Positions 19,124 to 27,304 of a stretch of 64,000 bases of DNA are shown piece by piece (position 1 is the first letter of the stretch; each line of letters opens with the position of its first letter). Made by a program: the position numbers and the translations under genes. The notes under the pieces are model-generated. The model saw only the letters and a list, made by a program, of their open reading frames with translations, ran no database searches and had not been told where the DNA came from. This stretch comes from Kordia sp. (lineage in GTDB: Bacteria; Bacteroidota; Bacteroidia; Flavobacteriales; Flavobacteriaceae): the NCBI RefSeq assembly GCF_022447245.1, contig NZ_JAKVBC010000005.1, forward strand, positions 62,001 through 126,000. The letters run 5' to 3'.

Positions 19124-20545
19124 ATGATCAAATCATTCCTCTCCATTACCTTGTGTTTCTTACTTTTCACACATGTAAGTCTAAGTCAAACAGAAAAGAA
19201 AAATGATACGATTCCTACACAGCAAAATAATGGAGGAATCGACTTCAATATGTTAGATGACGATATGTTTGATAGTGGAAATGAAGAAAATACAGTTTTA
19301 GATACTAATACAGATGAAATTGAATCCAAAAAATCGTTCTGGAAAGAATACATTTTTAGTCCTTCCAGACTGGGGATTAGTTATGAATTTACATACAATT
19401 TTACCGATCCGACAGAAGTAATTAAAAATCGTTTCGCTTTCCGAATAGAATACTCAAAATTTCTATTCAATAACTTGTTTGTTCAGCTAGATACAAAATC
19501 GTTTGCGTTTATGGATGGAGATAGTAGAAGCAGACCTTTGACGTATTTTAATAATGATAATTTTGAAGAGACAAACCTAGCTTTTGGTTCTATTACACGA
19601 AATGCGTTTTTACAATACAGTTATAAGCAAAGTAGTATCAAATTAGGAATACAAACGCTTGCATGGGGAGAATCTGATTTTGCTGCGATTACGGATGAAA
19701 TCAATCCGTTTGATTTTAGAGATCCTTTAAACTTAAACATTGACGAGTTGCGATTGGGGCAATTTATGATTGGACTTGACTTTTACACATCTATCGGAGA
19801 CTTTAGCAGTTTCTTTGTGCCAAATGCGCGATTCAATCTATTTCCGAAAGAAGGAACACGATTCTTTGTAGACCAATTTGCAGGAACAGATGTTGTAGTA
19901 CAAGATGTAGACGATGATAAAAGTGCTATAGAATACGGTTTTCGATGGAAAAAAGCATTTGAAAAAAGTGATGTAAGTGTAATTGTAACGAGTTTAATCG
20001 ATAATAATCTTGCGCAAGAACAGGTCAACCCTAATTTGGTATTGCTTCATGAAAAACGATTTACAACTGTGGGAATAAGTTTTAATTATGCAATTGGAAA
20101 TTTATTAATACGAGGAGAAAATGCAATCAAATTTCCACGTTTATACAATACCGCCGCTTTAGAACTCATAGAACGCAATGCTTTTGATACTTCTTTAGGA
20201 TTTGAATATGGTCCTAATAGTACCACAACATTGACACTAGAACTCGTAAACAATCACGTAATTGATTGGACAGAAGATATAATTGGTGTACCAAGAAATA
20301 ACTTTACGGCATTTTTTGTCATTGTAAAAGAGTTGATGAAGAATGACTTGTCTTTAAATTACATTACCATGTACAATGCACCGAACACAACATTTTTCAA
20401 TTTGCTTTCGGCAGCGTACAAACTCAATGATAACATAACACTTTCACTCGATGCCATCATTCCAATTACCGATGATAGAGAAAGTGCTTTTTACCAATTT
20501 CGCGATCAGCAACATTTAGCATTTAAGCTACAATTCTTTTTTTAA
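19124..20545 (+). CDS. Outer-membrane beta-barrel protein, DUF1302-like
   Basis: 473 residues. A signal peptide is clear (MIKSFLSITLCFLLFTHVSLSQ). An acidic linker follows (DFNMLDDDMFDSGNEEN), then alternating amphipathic strands to the end and a terminal Phe (KLQFFF), as in proteins folded by the BAM machine. The stretch IKLGIQTLAWGESDF followed by EINPFDFRDPLNL resembles DUF1302 proteins, which in Proteobacteria sit beside MMPL exporters and LolA-like proteins. All three types are present in this operon, so this is likely the outer-membrane part of an export route for the polyketide or a lipid. It begins 40 bases after PKS A. DUF1302 membership is by pattern and may be only distant. Confidence 0.75.
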   Translation: MIKSFLSITLCFLLFTHVSLSQTEKKNDTIPTQQNNGGIDFNMLDDDMFDSGNEENTVLDTNTDEIESKKSFWKEYIFSPSRLGISYEFTYNFTDPTEVIKNRFAFRIEYSKFLFNNLFVQLDTKSFAFMDGDSRSRPLTYFNNDNFEETNLAFGSITRNAFLQYSYKQSSIKLGIQTLAWGESDFAAITDEINPFDFRDPLNLNIDELRLGQFMIGLDFYTSIGDFSSFFVPNARFNLFPKEGTRFFVDQFAGTDVVVQDVDDDKSAIEYGFRWKKAFEKSDVSVIVTSLIDNNLAQEQVNPNLVLLHEKRFTTVGISFNYAIGNLLIRGENAIKFPRLYNTAALELIERNAFDTSLGFEYGPNSTTTLTLELVNNHVIDWTEDIIGVPRNNFTAFFVIVKELMKNDLSLNYITMYNAPNTTFFNLLSAAYKLNDNITLSLDAIIPITDDRESAFYQFRDQQHLAFKLQFFF

Positions 20546-20576
20546 AACAAAAAACAATCAACCAAATAACTAACCT

Positions 20577-20612
20577 ATTTCCTGACAGGTACTTTTTTAA
20601 AAGTGAGGAAAT
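20577..20612 (+). promoter_or_regulatory. Intercistronic stem-loop
   Basis: Outer arms ATTTCC/GGAAAT (20577-20582, 20607-20612) enclose an inner stem ACTTTT/AAAAGT (20591-20596, 20599-20604). No T run follows. It may be an mRNA processing or stability element between the barrel gene and the aminotransferase. Confidence 0.3.
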
Positions 20613-20624
20613 CCATTAAATACA

Positions 20625-22382
20625 ATGATTATGCAAACACTTAATAATGAAATAGCAGAAAAAATTATTTCAAAGAAGATTGAGAAAAAAGAAGCAATGC
20701 GCATCTTTGATAGTTTATCAGAAACGGATAAGCTACAGCTTATTTCGCAAATAAAATCATTGACAGGTATTACAGATGTGGTTAATGGAAATGGCGCAAC
20801 TTCTAATAGATTAAAACCATTAGATCAAAGAGATTTAGAAGAGCATCACCGCGCTTTTATTCAAAAACTAATTACCGAATATGAAAACTTTGTTCCAAAG
20901 TCCAAAGCAAACGTTCCTAAAAATCATTTTCACTTTGTAGACCAACGACGCAATTTTCATTTAATTAAAGAAATCAAACAATTGCATTTTCAAATTACAT
21001 ACGAAAAAGCCGAAGGTGCATATGTACATGATATTGATGGTAACAAGTATATCGATATATCAGGTGATATGGGCGTAAACATATTTGGGCACAAAGCTCC
21101 AGTGATTGTAGATGCCGTAAAAGCAGCTTTAGATCGTGGAATTCCTTTAGCAGGATATTCAGAAACGATTCATAAAGCAACCAAACTGATCAGTGAATTA
21201 ACGGGACATGATCGCGTATTATTTACACAATCAGGAACAGAAGCTGTAATGGTGGCTACGCGTATTGCGAGAGCTGCAACGAACAGAAAAAAAATTGCGT
21301 TGTTTGAAGGTGCTTATCACGGATTATCAGATGTGGTTATGGCTATGCGCGATATGCAAGGAAATAGTTTGGCAGCAGGTCCAGGAATGCTTCAAGAATT
21401 TGCAGATCAAATCATTGTATTAAAATACGGAGATGAAGAATCGCTAGACATCATAGAAGCACATGCTGATGAAATTGCTGGTGTTTTAGTAGAACCTGTA
21501 CAGTCAAGACATATTTACAACAAACCTGTTGAGTTCTTAAGAGAGTTACGCAGCATTACCATAGAAAAAGACATTCCACTAATTTTTGATGAAATGATTA
21601 CGGGGTTCCGAGTAAGTCCTAAAGGAGCACAAGGAATCTTCAACATTACACCAGACATTTCAACATATGGAAAAATTCCTGGAGGAGGATTGCCAACGGG
21701 ACTTGTCGCAGGTTCACAAAAATATATGGACTTAATTGATGGCGGTACTTGGGAATTTGATGATGATTCAATGCCTAAATCAAAACGAGTAGGAATGGGA
21801 GGAACGCATTCACAAAATCCACTTAAAGTTGCTTCTGCATATGCAACAATGAAAGAAATTAAAAGACAATTAAGAGAAAACGAAGACAATACCAACTATT
21901 ACTCTGAAACAAGCGATTGTATGTACTGTAAACTGAATACACGTACAATGCGTATGGTAGAAGAACTAAATCAATACTTTATAGAACACAATTTGCCTAT
22001 AACAATTGACTTTTTTGGTTCACTATTCCGCTTTAGATATGTAGATAGTTACTGGGGAATTACAGAAGCATTAATGTTTATCCTCATGCGAATGAATGGT
22101 GTAGAAACCAACATTCAAGGAAATTGCTTCCTAACTACAGCACATACGGATGAAGATATCAGAAACGTAATCGATGCGGTTAAAAAGAGTCTACAAATGC
22201 TCATGGAAGAAGGATTTTTCTATATAGCTCCTACAGAAGAACTAGAAGAAGAAGTCTTTGTAGAAACACCAATTGCAGTGCAACAAAATAAGACAACTCA
22301 CAAAGAGACAAGCGTTAGTAATTCTCAAATTCAACAACTCAAAGATCTTTTAGTTAAAGACTTAAAAAGATTCAATCAATAA
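20625..22382 (+). CDS. Class III (GSAM-like) PLP aminotransferase
   Basis: 585 residues, longer than the usual 430. The catalytic core starts near residue 120 (YEKAEGAYVHDIDGNKYIDI) and has LFTQSGTEAVMVATRIARA, FEGAYHGLSD, IFDEMITGFRVSP and the PLP lysine K350 in YGKIPGGGLPTG. This is the glutamate-1-semialdehyde aminomutase branch, used in several PKS pathways (for example the mycosubtilin AMT domain) to turn an ACP-bound beta-ketone into an amine. Before the core there are about 115 residues of helical, charged sequence, and after it about 50, possibly docking segments. A CxxC pair in SDCMYCKLN around residue 430 is unusual for the family. It lies 18 bases before the termination protein gene, which suggests it works on a late intermediate. 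The amine donor and substrate are inferred. Confidence 0.85.
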   Translation: MIMQTLNNEIAEKIISKKIEKKEAMRIFDSLSETDKLQLISQIKSLTGITDVVNGNGATSNRLKPLDQRDLEEHHRAFIQKLITEYENFVPKSKANVPKNHFHFVDQRRNFHLIKEIKQLHFQITYEKAEGAYVHDIDGNKYIDISGDMGVNIFGHKAPVIVDAVKAALDRGIPLAGYSETIHKATKLISELTGHDRVLFTQSGTEAVMVATRIARAATNRKKIALFEGAYHGLSDVVMAMRDMQGNSLAAGPGMLQEFADQIIVLKYGDEESLDIIEAHADEIAGVLVEPVQSRHIYNKPVEFLRELRSITIEKDIPLIFDEMITGFRVSPKGAQGIFNITPDISTYGKIPGGGLPTGLVAGSQKYMDLIDGGTWEFDDDSMPKSKRVGMGGTHSQNPLKVASAYATMKEIKRQLRENEDNTNYYSETSDCMYCKLNTRTMRMVEELNQYFIEHNLPITIDFFGSLFRFRYVDSYWGITEALMFILMRMNGVETNIQGNCFLTTAHTDEDIRNVIDAVKKSLQMLMEEGFFYIAPTEELEEEVFVETPIAVQQNKTTHKETSVSNSQIQQLKDLLVKDLKRFNQ

Positions 22383-22400
22383 TCATAATACACCAACAAA

Positions 22401-25400
22401 GTGGCAGCATCAAACGTACTTACACAGGTAAAAAATATAGTTTCCAAAACACTCAAAATCGCTCTAGAAAAACTAGATGTCGAAGCAGATTTTGATAGCT
22501 TCGGGATTGACTCTATCATTGCTATGGAACTCATGTCAAACTTATCAAAAGGCATGAATATTTCCATTACACCAGCGCAATTCACGGAAGTAAATACGAT
22601 CAAAGAATTGGCAGAAGCAATTGAAGAATTGACTTCAGAAAGTGAATCAATTCCAGAAGTTGAAGTAAAAGAGGAAGTTCAAAAAGTAGTAGCACCAAGG
22701 CCAAAACCTACGACTGTAAATACTCCAACACGAAGAACACTAAGAAAACGAGAACAAGCGGTTTCTAGAAGAAGCATTGCGCCAAGAAAAAGCGAAAACC
22801 CACACAAAAATGTACTCGATAAAATTCAACAAGAGTTTGCTATCGATCTTAGCTATCGTAAGTTTAACTCTATTGAAGATATTGCAGATACGCTCATTAA
22901 TAGTCATCTAGATGAATTACTCTCACATTACAATTTAGTAGATAATTTATTAGAAGATACTGTATATCATGAAGAAGATGTGTATGGAAACGAATTGCAG
23001 TATCAGGAAGGTGGCGTTGCGTATGATGACATCGCCATCGTTGGAGTAAGTTGTAATTTCCCAGATGCACCTAATGCAGGAAAATATTGGAAAAACTTAC
23101 TTGGACAAAAAAATAGTATCAGAGAAATTCCTGAAACACGTTGGGATTGGAAACAATACTATTCGGAAAACAATGCAGAAGGCAAAACAAATTCCAAATG
23201 GGCGGCTTTGATAGAAAATCATGATTGTTTTGATGCAAAATTCTTCAATATTGATGAAGAGGAAGCCAAACTAATGGATCCGCAAGAACGCTTGTTATTA
23301 CAGGAAGTTTACAAATCTTTTCAAGATGCAGGCATCAATCCGAACAACTTGAAAAACTCTAAAACAGGGATATTTACAAGTTACGAATATTCTGAATATG
23401 AGCACTATTTACGTACAAATGTAGCACAGTTAGATGTTGCCAACAAACCATTCTTTTCATCTTCGAGTCCAACGTATTATTTATCAAATCGATTATCATT
23501 TTTATTTGATTTTAATGGCCCGAGTGAAACATACAATGTAAATTGTGCAGGTTCGGCTGTAGCTATCAACAGAGCCTATCAGTCACTACAAAATGGAGAA
23601 AGTGACGTGGCTGTTGTAGGTGGAGTATCGTTGAATCTCTTTGCTGAAGATTACATTGCACTTTCAAAGTATGACATGCTTTCGCCAAATGGAACATGTG
23701 GTGTATTCGATGACAATGCCAATGGATTTACACGAGGCGAAGGAGCAGCATCTGTAGTGTTAAAAAGGCTTTCGGATGCAGAAAGAGATCAAGATAAGAT
23801 TTATGCAGTTATAAAAAGCAGCCATCAAAACAACCGAGGAAATGCACGTTTTTTGCAGGAAATAGATACTGAATCTATCACAGATGTAATTGCCAATTGC
23901 TATGAAAATGCAGGGATAGAACCTACAAATGTTCACTATATAGAAGTTGATGGGTATGCAACCAAATGGGCAGATTCATTTGAGTATGAAGGCATAAAAA
24001 AGGTATTCGAAAAAGCAACAACAAAAGAAAAAAGTTGTGCTTTAGGTAGCTTAAAAGGAAATATTGGAAATCTAGAGTCTGTAAATGGTTTGGCAAGTTT
24101 CATAAAGCTTGCATTATCATTGCATCATAAAAAGTTTCCAGCGTCAATTACCAAACACAAAGTCAATTCATTTATTGACATTGACAATCCAAAACATCCA
24201 TTATACATAGCAGATAAAGAAATTTCGTTTGATGCTATCCGAAGTGAACAAGATACGGTCATTAGAGCAGGAATTAACTCATTTGCAGACACAGGTGTAA
24301 ATGTGCATATTCTACTAGAAGAATACACAAAAACACACCGAAATCTTTTATCAAATAATTCAGAACCGCAAATATTTGTACTCTCAGCTAAAGATCAAAA
24401 TAGACTTTTGCAAAGTGTAAAAGATTATATATCATTTATTGCTAGTGCTGATGAAGCTACATTTGAGAACACCATCTACACCTTACAAACAGGTAGAGAA
24501 GCTATGGAAGAACGTTTGGCAGTTATTGCTTCGTCTTTTAAAGAATTGTTAAGTAAATTGACTACCATTAAAAATGGTTTCTCAAAAGACAAAACTGCAC
24601 TTGAGAAAAAAGGTATTTTTTATGGAGCTGTAAACAAAACGGATGCAAATCCTTTAATGGGAATCTTTACAGACGACATGACTAAAACATTTATGAATGA
24701 TGCAGCCCAAAAAGATCGCATGCACAAACTAGCCAATCTTTGGATTGCCGGTTTTGATGTGACATGGAACTCTTTATGGGATGGTAAAAAAGTACAACCT
24801 GTCTCTTTGCCATTATATCCATTTTACAAAACGAGATATTGGGCAGAAGTTATTGGGAATGTAAAGCCCATAGCGACTACAGTAACAAGTGAAAAAGCTG
24901 AAGTTTCAACCGCAAGTACAGCAGCACAAGAAATAGTGAAGGAATGGTTTTTTTACATTTCTGACAAAGAGAATACTGAAAATACCTTTAGTGCAGTAGA
25001 AAAAATAGAATTGTATTTACAACAAGAAATAGCATCCATTTTAAAAATGCCAGTTCAGGATGTAGATAAAACGAAAAACTTTTTGGAACTTGGATTAAGT
25101 TCAATTAACATAGGAACTTTTGTATCCAATACAATGAACCTTCTGGGAGTAACCATGTCTCCAGCAATCATTTTTAACAATCCTGAAATTAACAGTTTAG
25201 CATTGTACTTATGTGATACTTTTCCACAAAAAGTACAACATGTCAATGTTACGAAAGATGCTAAAAAAGCAGCAGAAAATAAAGTAGAAGTAACCATTGA
25301 TGGAGCAGGAGGAAAAGCATTAATTCCATTACAAATAAAAGGTCGAAGAAAGCCAATCTTTGCAGTCTCGCCAGGGGGAAATGGAACCACACTATCTTTT

Positions 25401-26144
25401 CAGCATTTAGTGAAAGCACTTGGATATGATCAACCATTCTATGGATTGGAATTAGTAATGGGAAAAAACACTAATCCAGCAGATATTTCCATTACAAGTA
25501 TTGCTACAGCAAATGTTCAGGAAATACAGGAAGTACAACCAAAAGGGCCGTATCGACTTATGGGACTTTCCAACGGAGGAATGATCGCCTTTGAAATGGC
25601 AAAGATCTTACTCGAAAAAGGGGAAAAAGTTACATTCTTAGGTTTCCTTGATTGTTTCTCGCCGTCTCAAAAAGTTATTGATATGGTAGACGAAATTGTG
25701 GGTGTTTTTAATGGAAAATTCACAGATGTTGAAGCAGCAAATTTGGATATTGATGTGGAGGCCTTGAAAAAAATGTCAGAAGAAAAGCGTTTTGACTATT
25801 TGTATGAAGTGATCAGCAAACAAGGGTTTACCATTCCAAAACAACAATTTGAAACTACATATAACATAGCACGCGCAATGGATATGAGTTGCAGAGCATA
25901 CCAACCAGAAACATTAGAAACGAAAGTAAATGCGGTTCTTTTTAGAGCTACGAAAGGATATATGGATGGTTACGAAAATCTATCTGAAGACTATGGTTGG
26001 AATGCATTTTTAGCTGAAAAAATTAAAATTACCTCCATTGAAGCAGATCATTTTTCAATTACAGATCAAGCTGCTAGTGAAAAAGTAGCCGAAAAAATGG
26101 CGTCTATATTCAAAAGACCACAACGAGAAAAAGCAACCTCATAA
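22401..26144 (+). CDS. Termination PKS protein: ACP-KS0-ACP-thioesterase
   Basis: 1247 residues with a GTG start directly after the aminotransferase. Order: ACP 1-80 (S38 in FGIDSI); Lys/Arg-rich linker 95-200; KS 209-640; ACP about 865-945; type I thioesterase 964-1243. The KS keeps the Cys (C382, NVNCAGSA instead of DTACSSS) but HGTGT has become DGYAT (D517) and NIGHLE has become NIGNLE (N557). Both His needed for decarboxylation are gone, so this is a non-elongating KS0 that may only pass the chain on. The second ACP has LGLSSI: the phosphopantetheine Ser (S901) is present, the preceding Asp is Ser. The TE has GLSNGG (S1057) and the His of EADHFSI (H1217). It should release the finished chain by hydrolysis or cyclisation. 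Its N-terminal ACP likely serves the KS-DH* end of PKS A. Confidence 0.9.
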   Translation: MAASNVLTQVKNIVSKTLKIALEKLDVEADFDSFGIDSIIAMELMSNLSKGMNISITPAQFTEVNTIKELAEAIEELTSESESIPEVEVKEEVQKVVAPRPKPTTVNTPTRRTLRKREQAVSRRSIAPRKSENPHKNVLDKIQQEFAIDLSYRKFNSIEDIADTLINSHLDELLSHYNLVDNLLEDTVYHEEDVYGNELQYQEGGVAYDDIAIVGVSCNFPDAPNAGKYWKNLLGQKNSIREIPETRWDWKQYYSENNAEGKTNSKWAALIENHDCFDAKFFNIDEEEAKLMDPQERLLLQEVYKSFQDAGINPNNLKNSKTGIFTSYEYSEYEHYLRTNVAQLDVANKPFFSSSSPTYYLSNRLSFLFDFNGPSETYNVNCAGSAVAINRAYQSLQNGESDVAVVGGVSLNLFAEDYIALSKYDMLSPNGTCGVFDDNANGFTRGEGAASVVLKRLSDAERDQDKIYAVIKSSHQNNRGNARFLQEIDTESITDVIANCYENAGIEPTNVHYIEVDGYATKWADSFEYEGIKKVFEKATTKEKSCALGSLKGNIGNLESVNGLASFIKLALSLHHKKFPASITKHKVNSFIDIDNPKHPLYIADKEISFDAIRSEQDTVIRAGINSFADTGVNVHILLEEYTKTHRNLLSNNSEPQIFVLSAKDQNRLLQSVKDYISFIASADEATFENTIYTLQTGREAMEERLAVIASSFKELLSKLTTIKNGFSKDKTALEKKGIFYGAVNKTDANPLMGIFTDDMTKTFMNDAAQKDRMHKLANLWIAGFDVTWNSLWDGKKVQPVSLPLYPFYKTRYWAEVIGNVKPIATTVTSEKAEVSTASTAAQEIVKEWFFYISDKENTENTFSAVEKIELYLQQEIASILKMPVQDVDKTKNFLELGLSSINIGTFVSNTMNLLGVTMSPAIIFNNPEINSLALYLCDTFPQKVQHVNVTKDAKKAAENKVEVTIDGAGGKALIPLQIKGRRKPIFAVSPGGNGTTLSFQHLVKALGYDQPFYGLELVMGKNTNPADISITSIATANVQEIQEVQPKGPYRLMGLSNGGMIAFEMAKILLEKGEKVTFLGFLDCFSPSQKVIDMVDEIVGVFNGKFTDVEAANLDIDVEALKKMSEEKRFDYLYEVISKQGFTIPKQQFETTYNIARAMDMSCRAYQPETLETKVNAVLFRATKGYMDGYENLSEDYGWNAFLAEKIKITSIEADHFSITDQAASEKVAEKMASIFKRPQREKATS

Positions 26145-26288
26145 ATGATATTTTTAGTCAACTTCTTCGGTACAAGCCCACAAAGGATTCAGAGGAAACA
26201 GTTAAAAATATTTCGACGCAAGCGTTGAGGCATTTAAATCTCAATTATCGAGTAAAAAATTATCAGAAATAACGCTAAACAACCATTT

Positions 26289-27215
26289 ATGAAAGCAGTT
26301 GTGATCACAAAATATGGTCCGCCAGAAGTTTTACAAATCAAAGAAATAGCAAAACCACAACCAAAAGCTAATGAAGTACTCATCAAAGTACATGCAACGA
26401 CAGCGCATGCAGGTGATTCACGTATTCGCAGATCGAGCCCGTGGATTGTAGTTCGTTTGTTATTTGGGTTTTTTAAACCTAAAAAAAATCTTGTTCCAGG
26501 CATTGAATTTTCAGGAACAATAACAGCGATAGGAGCAGATGTAACGCTATTTAAAAAAGGCGATAAGGTTTTTGGTTTAACAGGGTTACGATTAGGCGCG
26601 TATGCAGAATATTGCTGTGTCCGCGGAAAAGTAAAAGACGGAAAACAAGAAACTAAAGGAATTATTAAAAAAATACCTAACAATCTAACGCTTGCACAAT
26701 CAGCCGTAGTTGCTTCAGGCGCTTTAACAGCTTTAAAAAATTTACAAAAAGGAAAAGTCACCAAAGGCACATCAATACTTATCAATGGTGGCTCTGGAAG
26801 TTTAGGCACTTATGCCATTCAAATGGCAAAATATTATGGAGCGGAAGTAACGGCTGTTTGTAGTGGAAAAAATGTGGAGTCGTTAAGGACTCTTGGTGCA
26901 GATCATGTAATCGATTACACAAAAGAAGATTTTACCAAAACAGGCAAAAAATACGATGTTGTGTACGATGCAGTGATGAAATCGAGTCGATTTAAATGTA
27001 AAAAAATATTGAAGCCAAAAGGCAAATATCTCAACAATTATTGGCTTTCAAGTATCAAAGCAGCTGACATGGAAACCATTCACAATTTGATAGAACAAAA
27101 CATACTCAGGCCAGTCATCGATAGAACATATGAAATGGATGCTGTTGTAGAAGCTCACAAATATCTTGATACGGAGCGAAAAAGAGGCAATGTCATTATT
27201 CAAATAGAAAAATAA
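26289..27215 (+). CDS. MDR-family NAD(P)H-dependent reductase (quinone oxidoreductase-like)
   Basis: 308 residues, zinc-free medium-chain dehydrogenase/reductase. The start MKAVVITKYGPPEVLQIKEI is typical. The catalytic fold has GIEFSGTITAIGADV and GDKVFGLTG, and the Rossmann nucleotide motif is INGGSGSLGTYAIQMAKYYG near residue 160. No zinc-binding Cys cluster is present. Members reduce enones or quinones with NADPH. None of the visible PKS modules has an enoylreductase domain, so this may act in trans as an ER or as a tailoring reductase; that link is inferred from operon position only. A 144-base gap separates it from the thioesterase gene. Confidence 0.85.
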   Translation: MKAVVITKYGPPEVLQIKEIAKPQPKANEVLIKVHATTAHAGDSRIRRSSPWIVVRLLFGFFKPKKNLVPGIEFSGTITAIGADVTLFKKGDKVFGLTGLRLGAYAEYCCVRGKVKDGKQETKGIIKKIPNNLTLAQSAVVASGALTALKNLQKGKVTKGTSILINGGSGSLGTYAIQMAKYYGAEVTAVCSGKNVESLRTLGADHVIDYTKEDFTKTGKKYDVVYDAVMKSSRFKCKKILKPKGKYLNNYWLSSIKAADMETIHNLIEQNILRPVIDRTYEMDAVVEAHKYLDTERKRGNVIIQIEK

Positions 27216-27304
27216 AAAACAAGTATATCAGGTGTACAAATTGTAACTGACATACACGCTTAAAATTAACTTACAAAAATCAATAAACTACTAAAACCAA
27301 TTTT

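Noticed and set aside
26234-26809. 191-codon minus-strand frame over the MDR reductase
   Set aside because: Antisense shadow; the plus-strand reductase explains the region.
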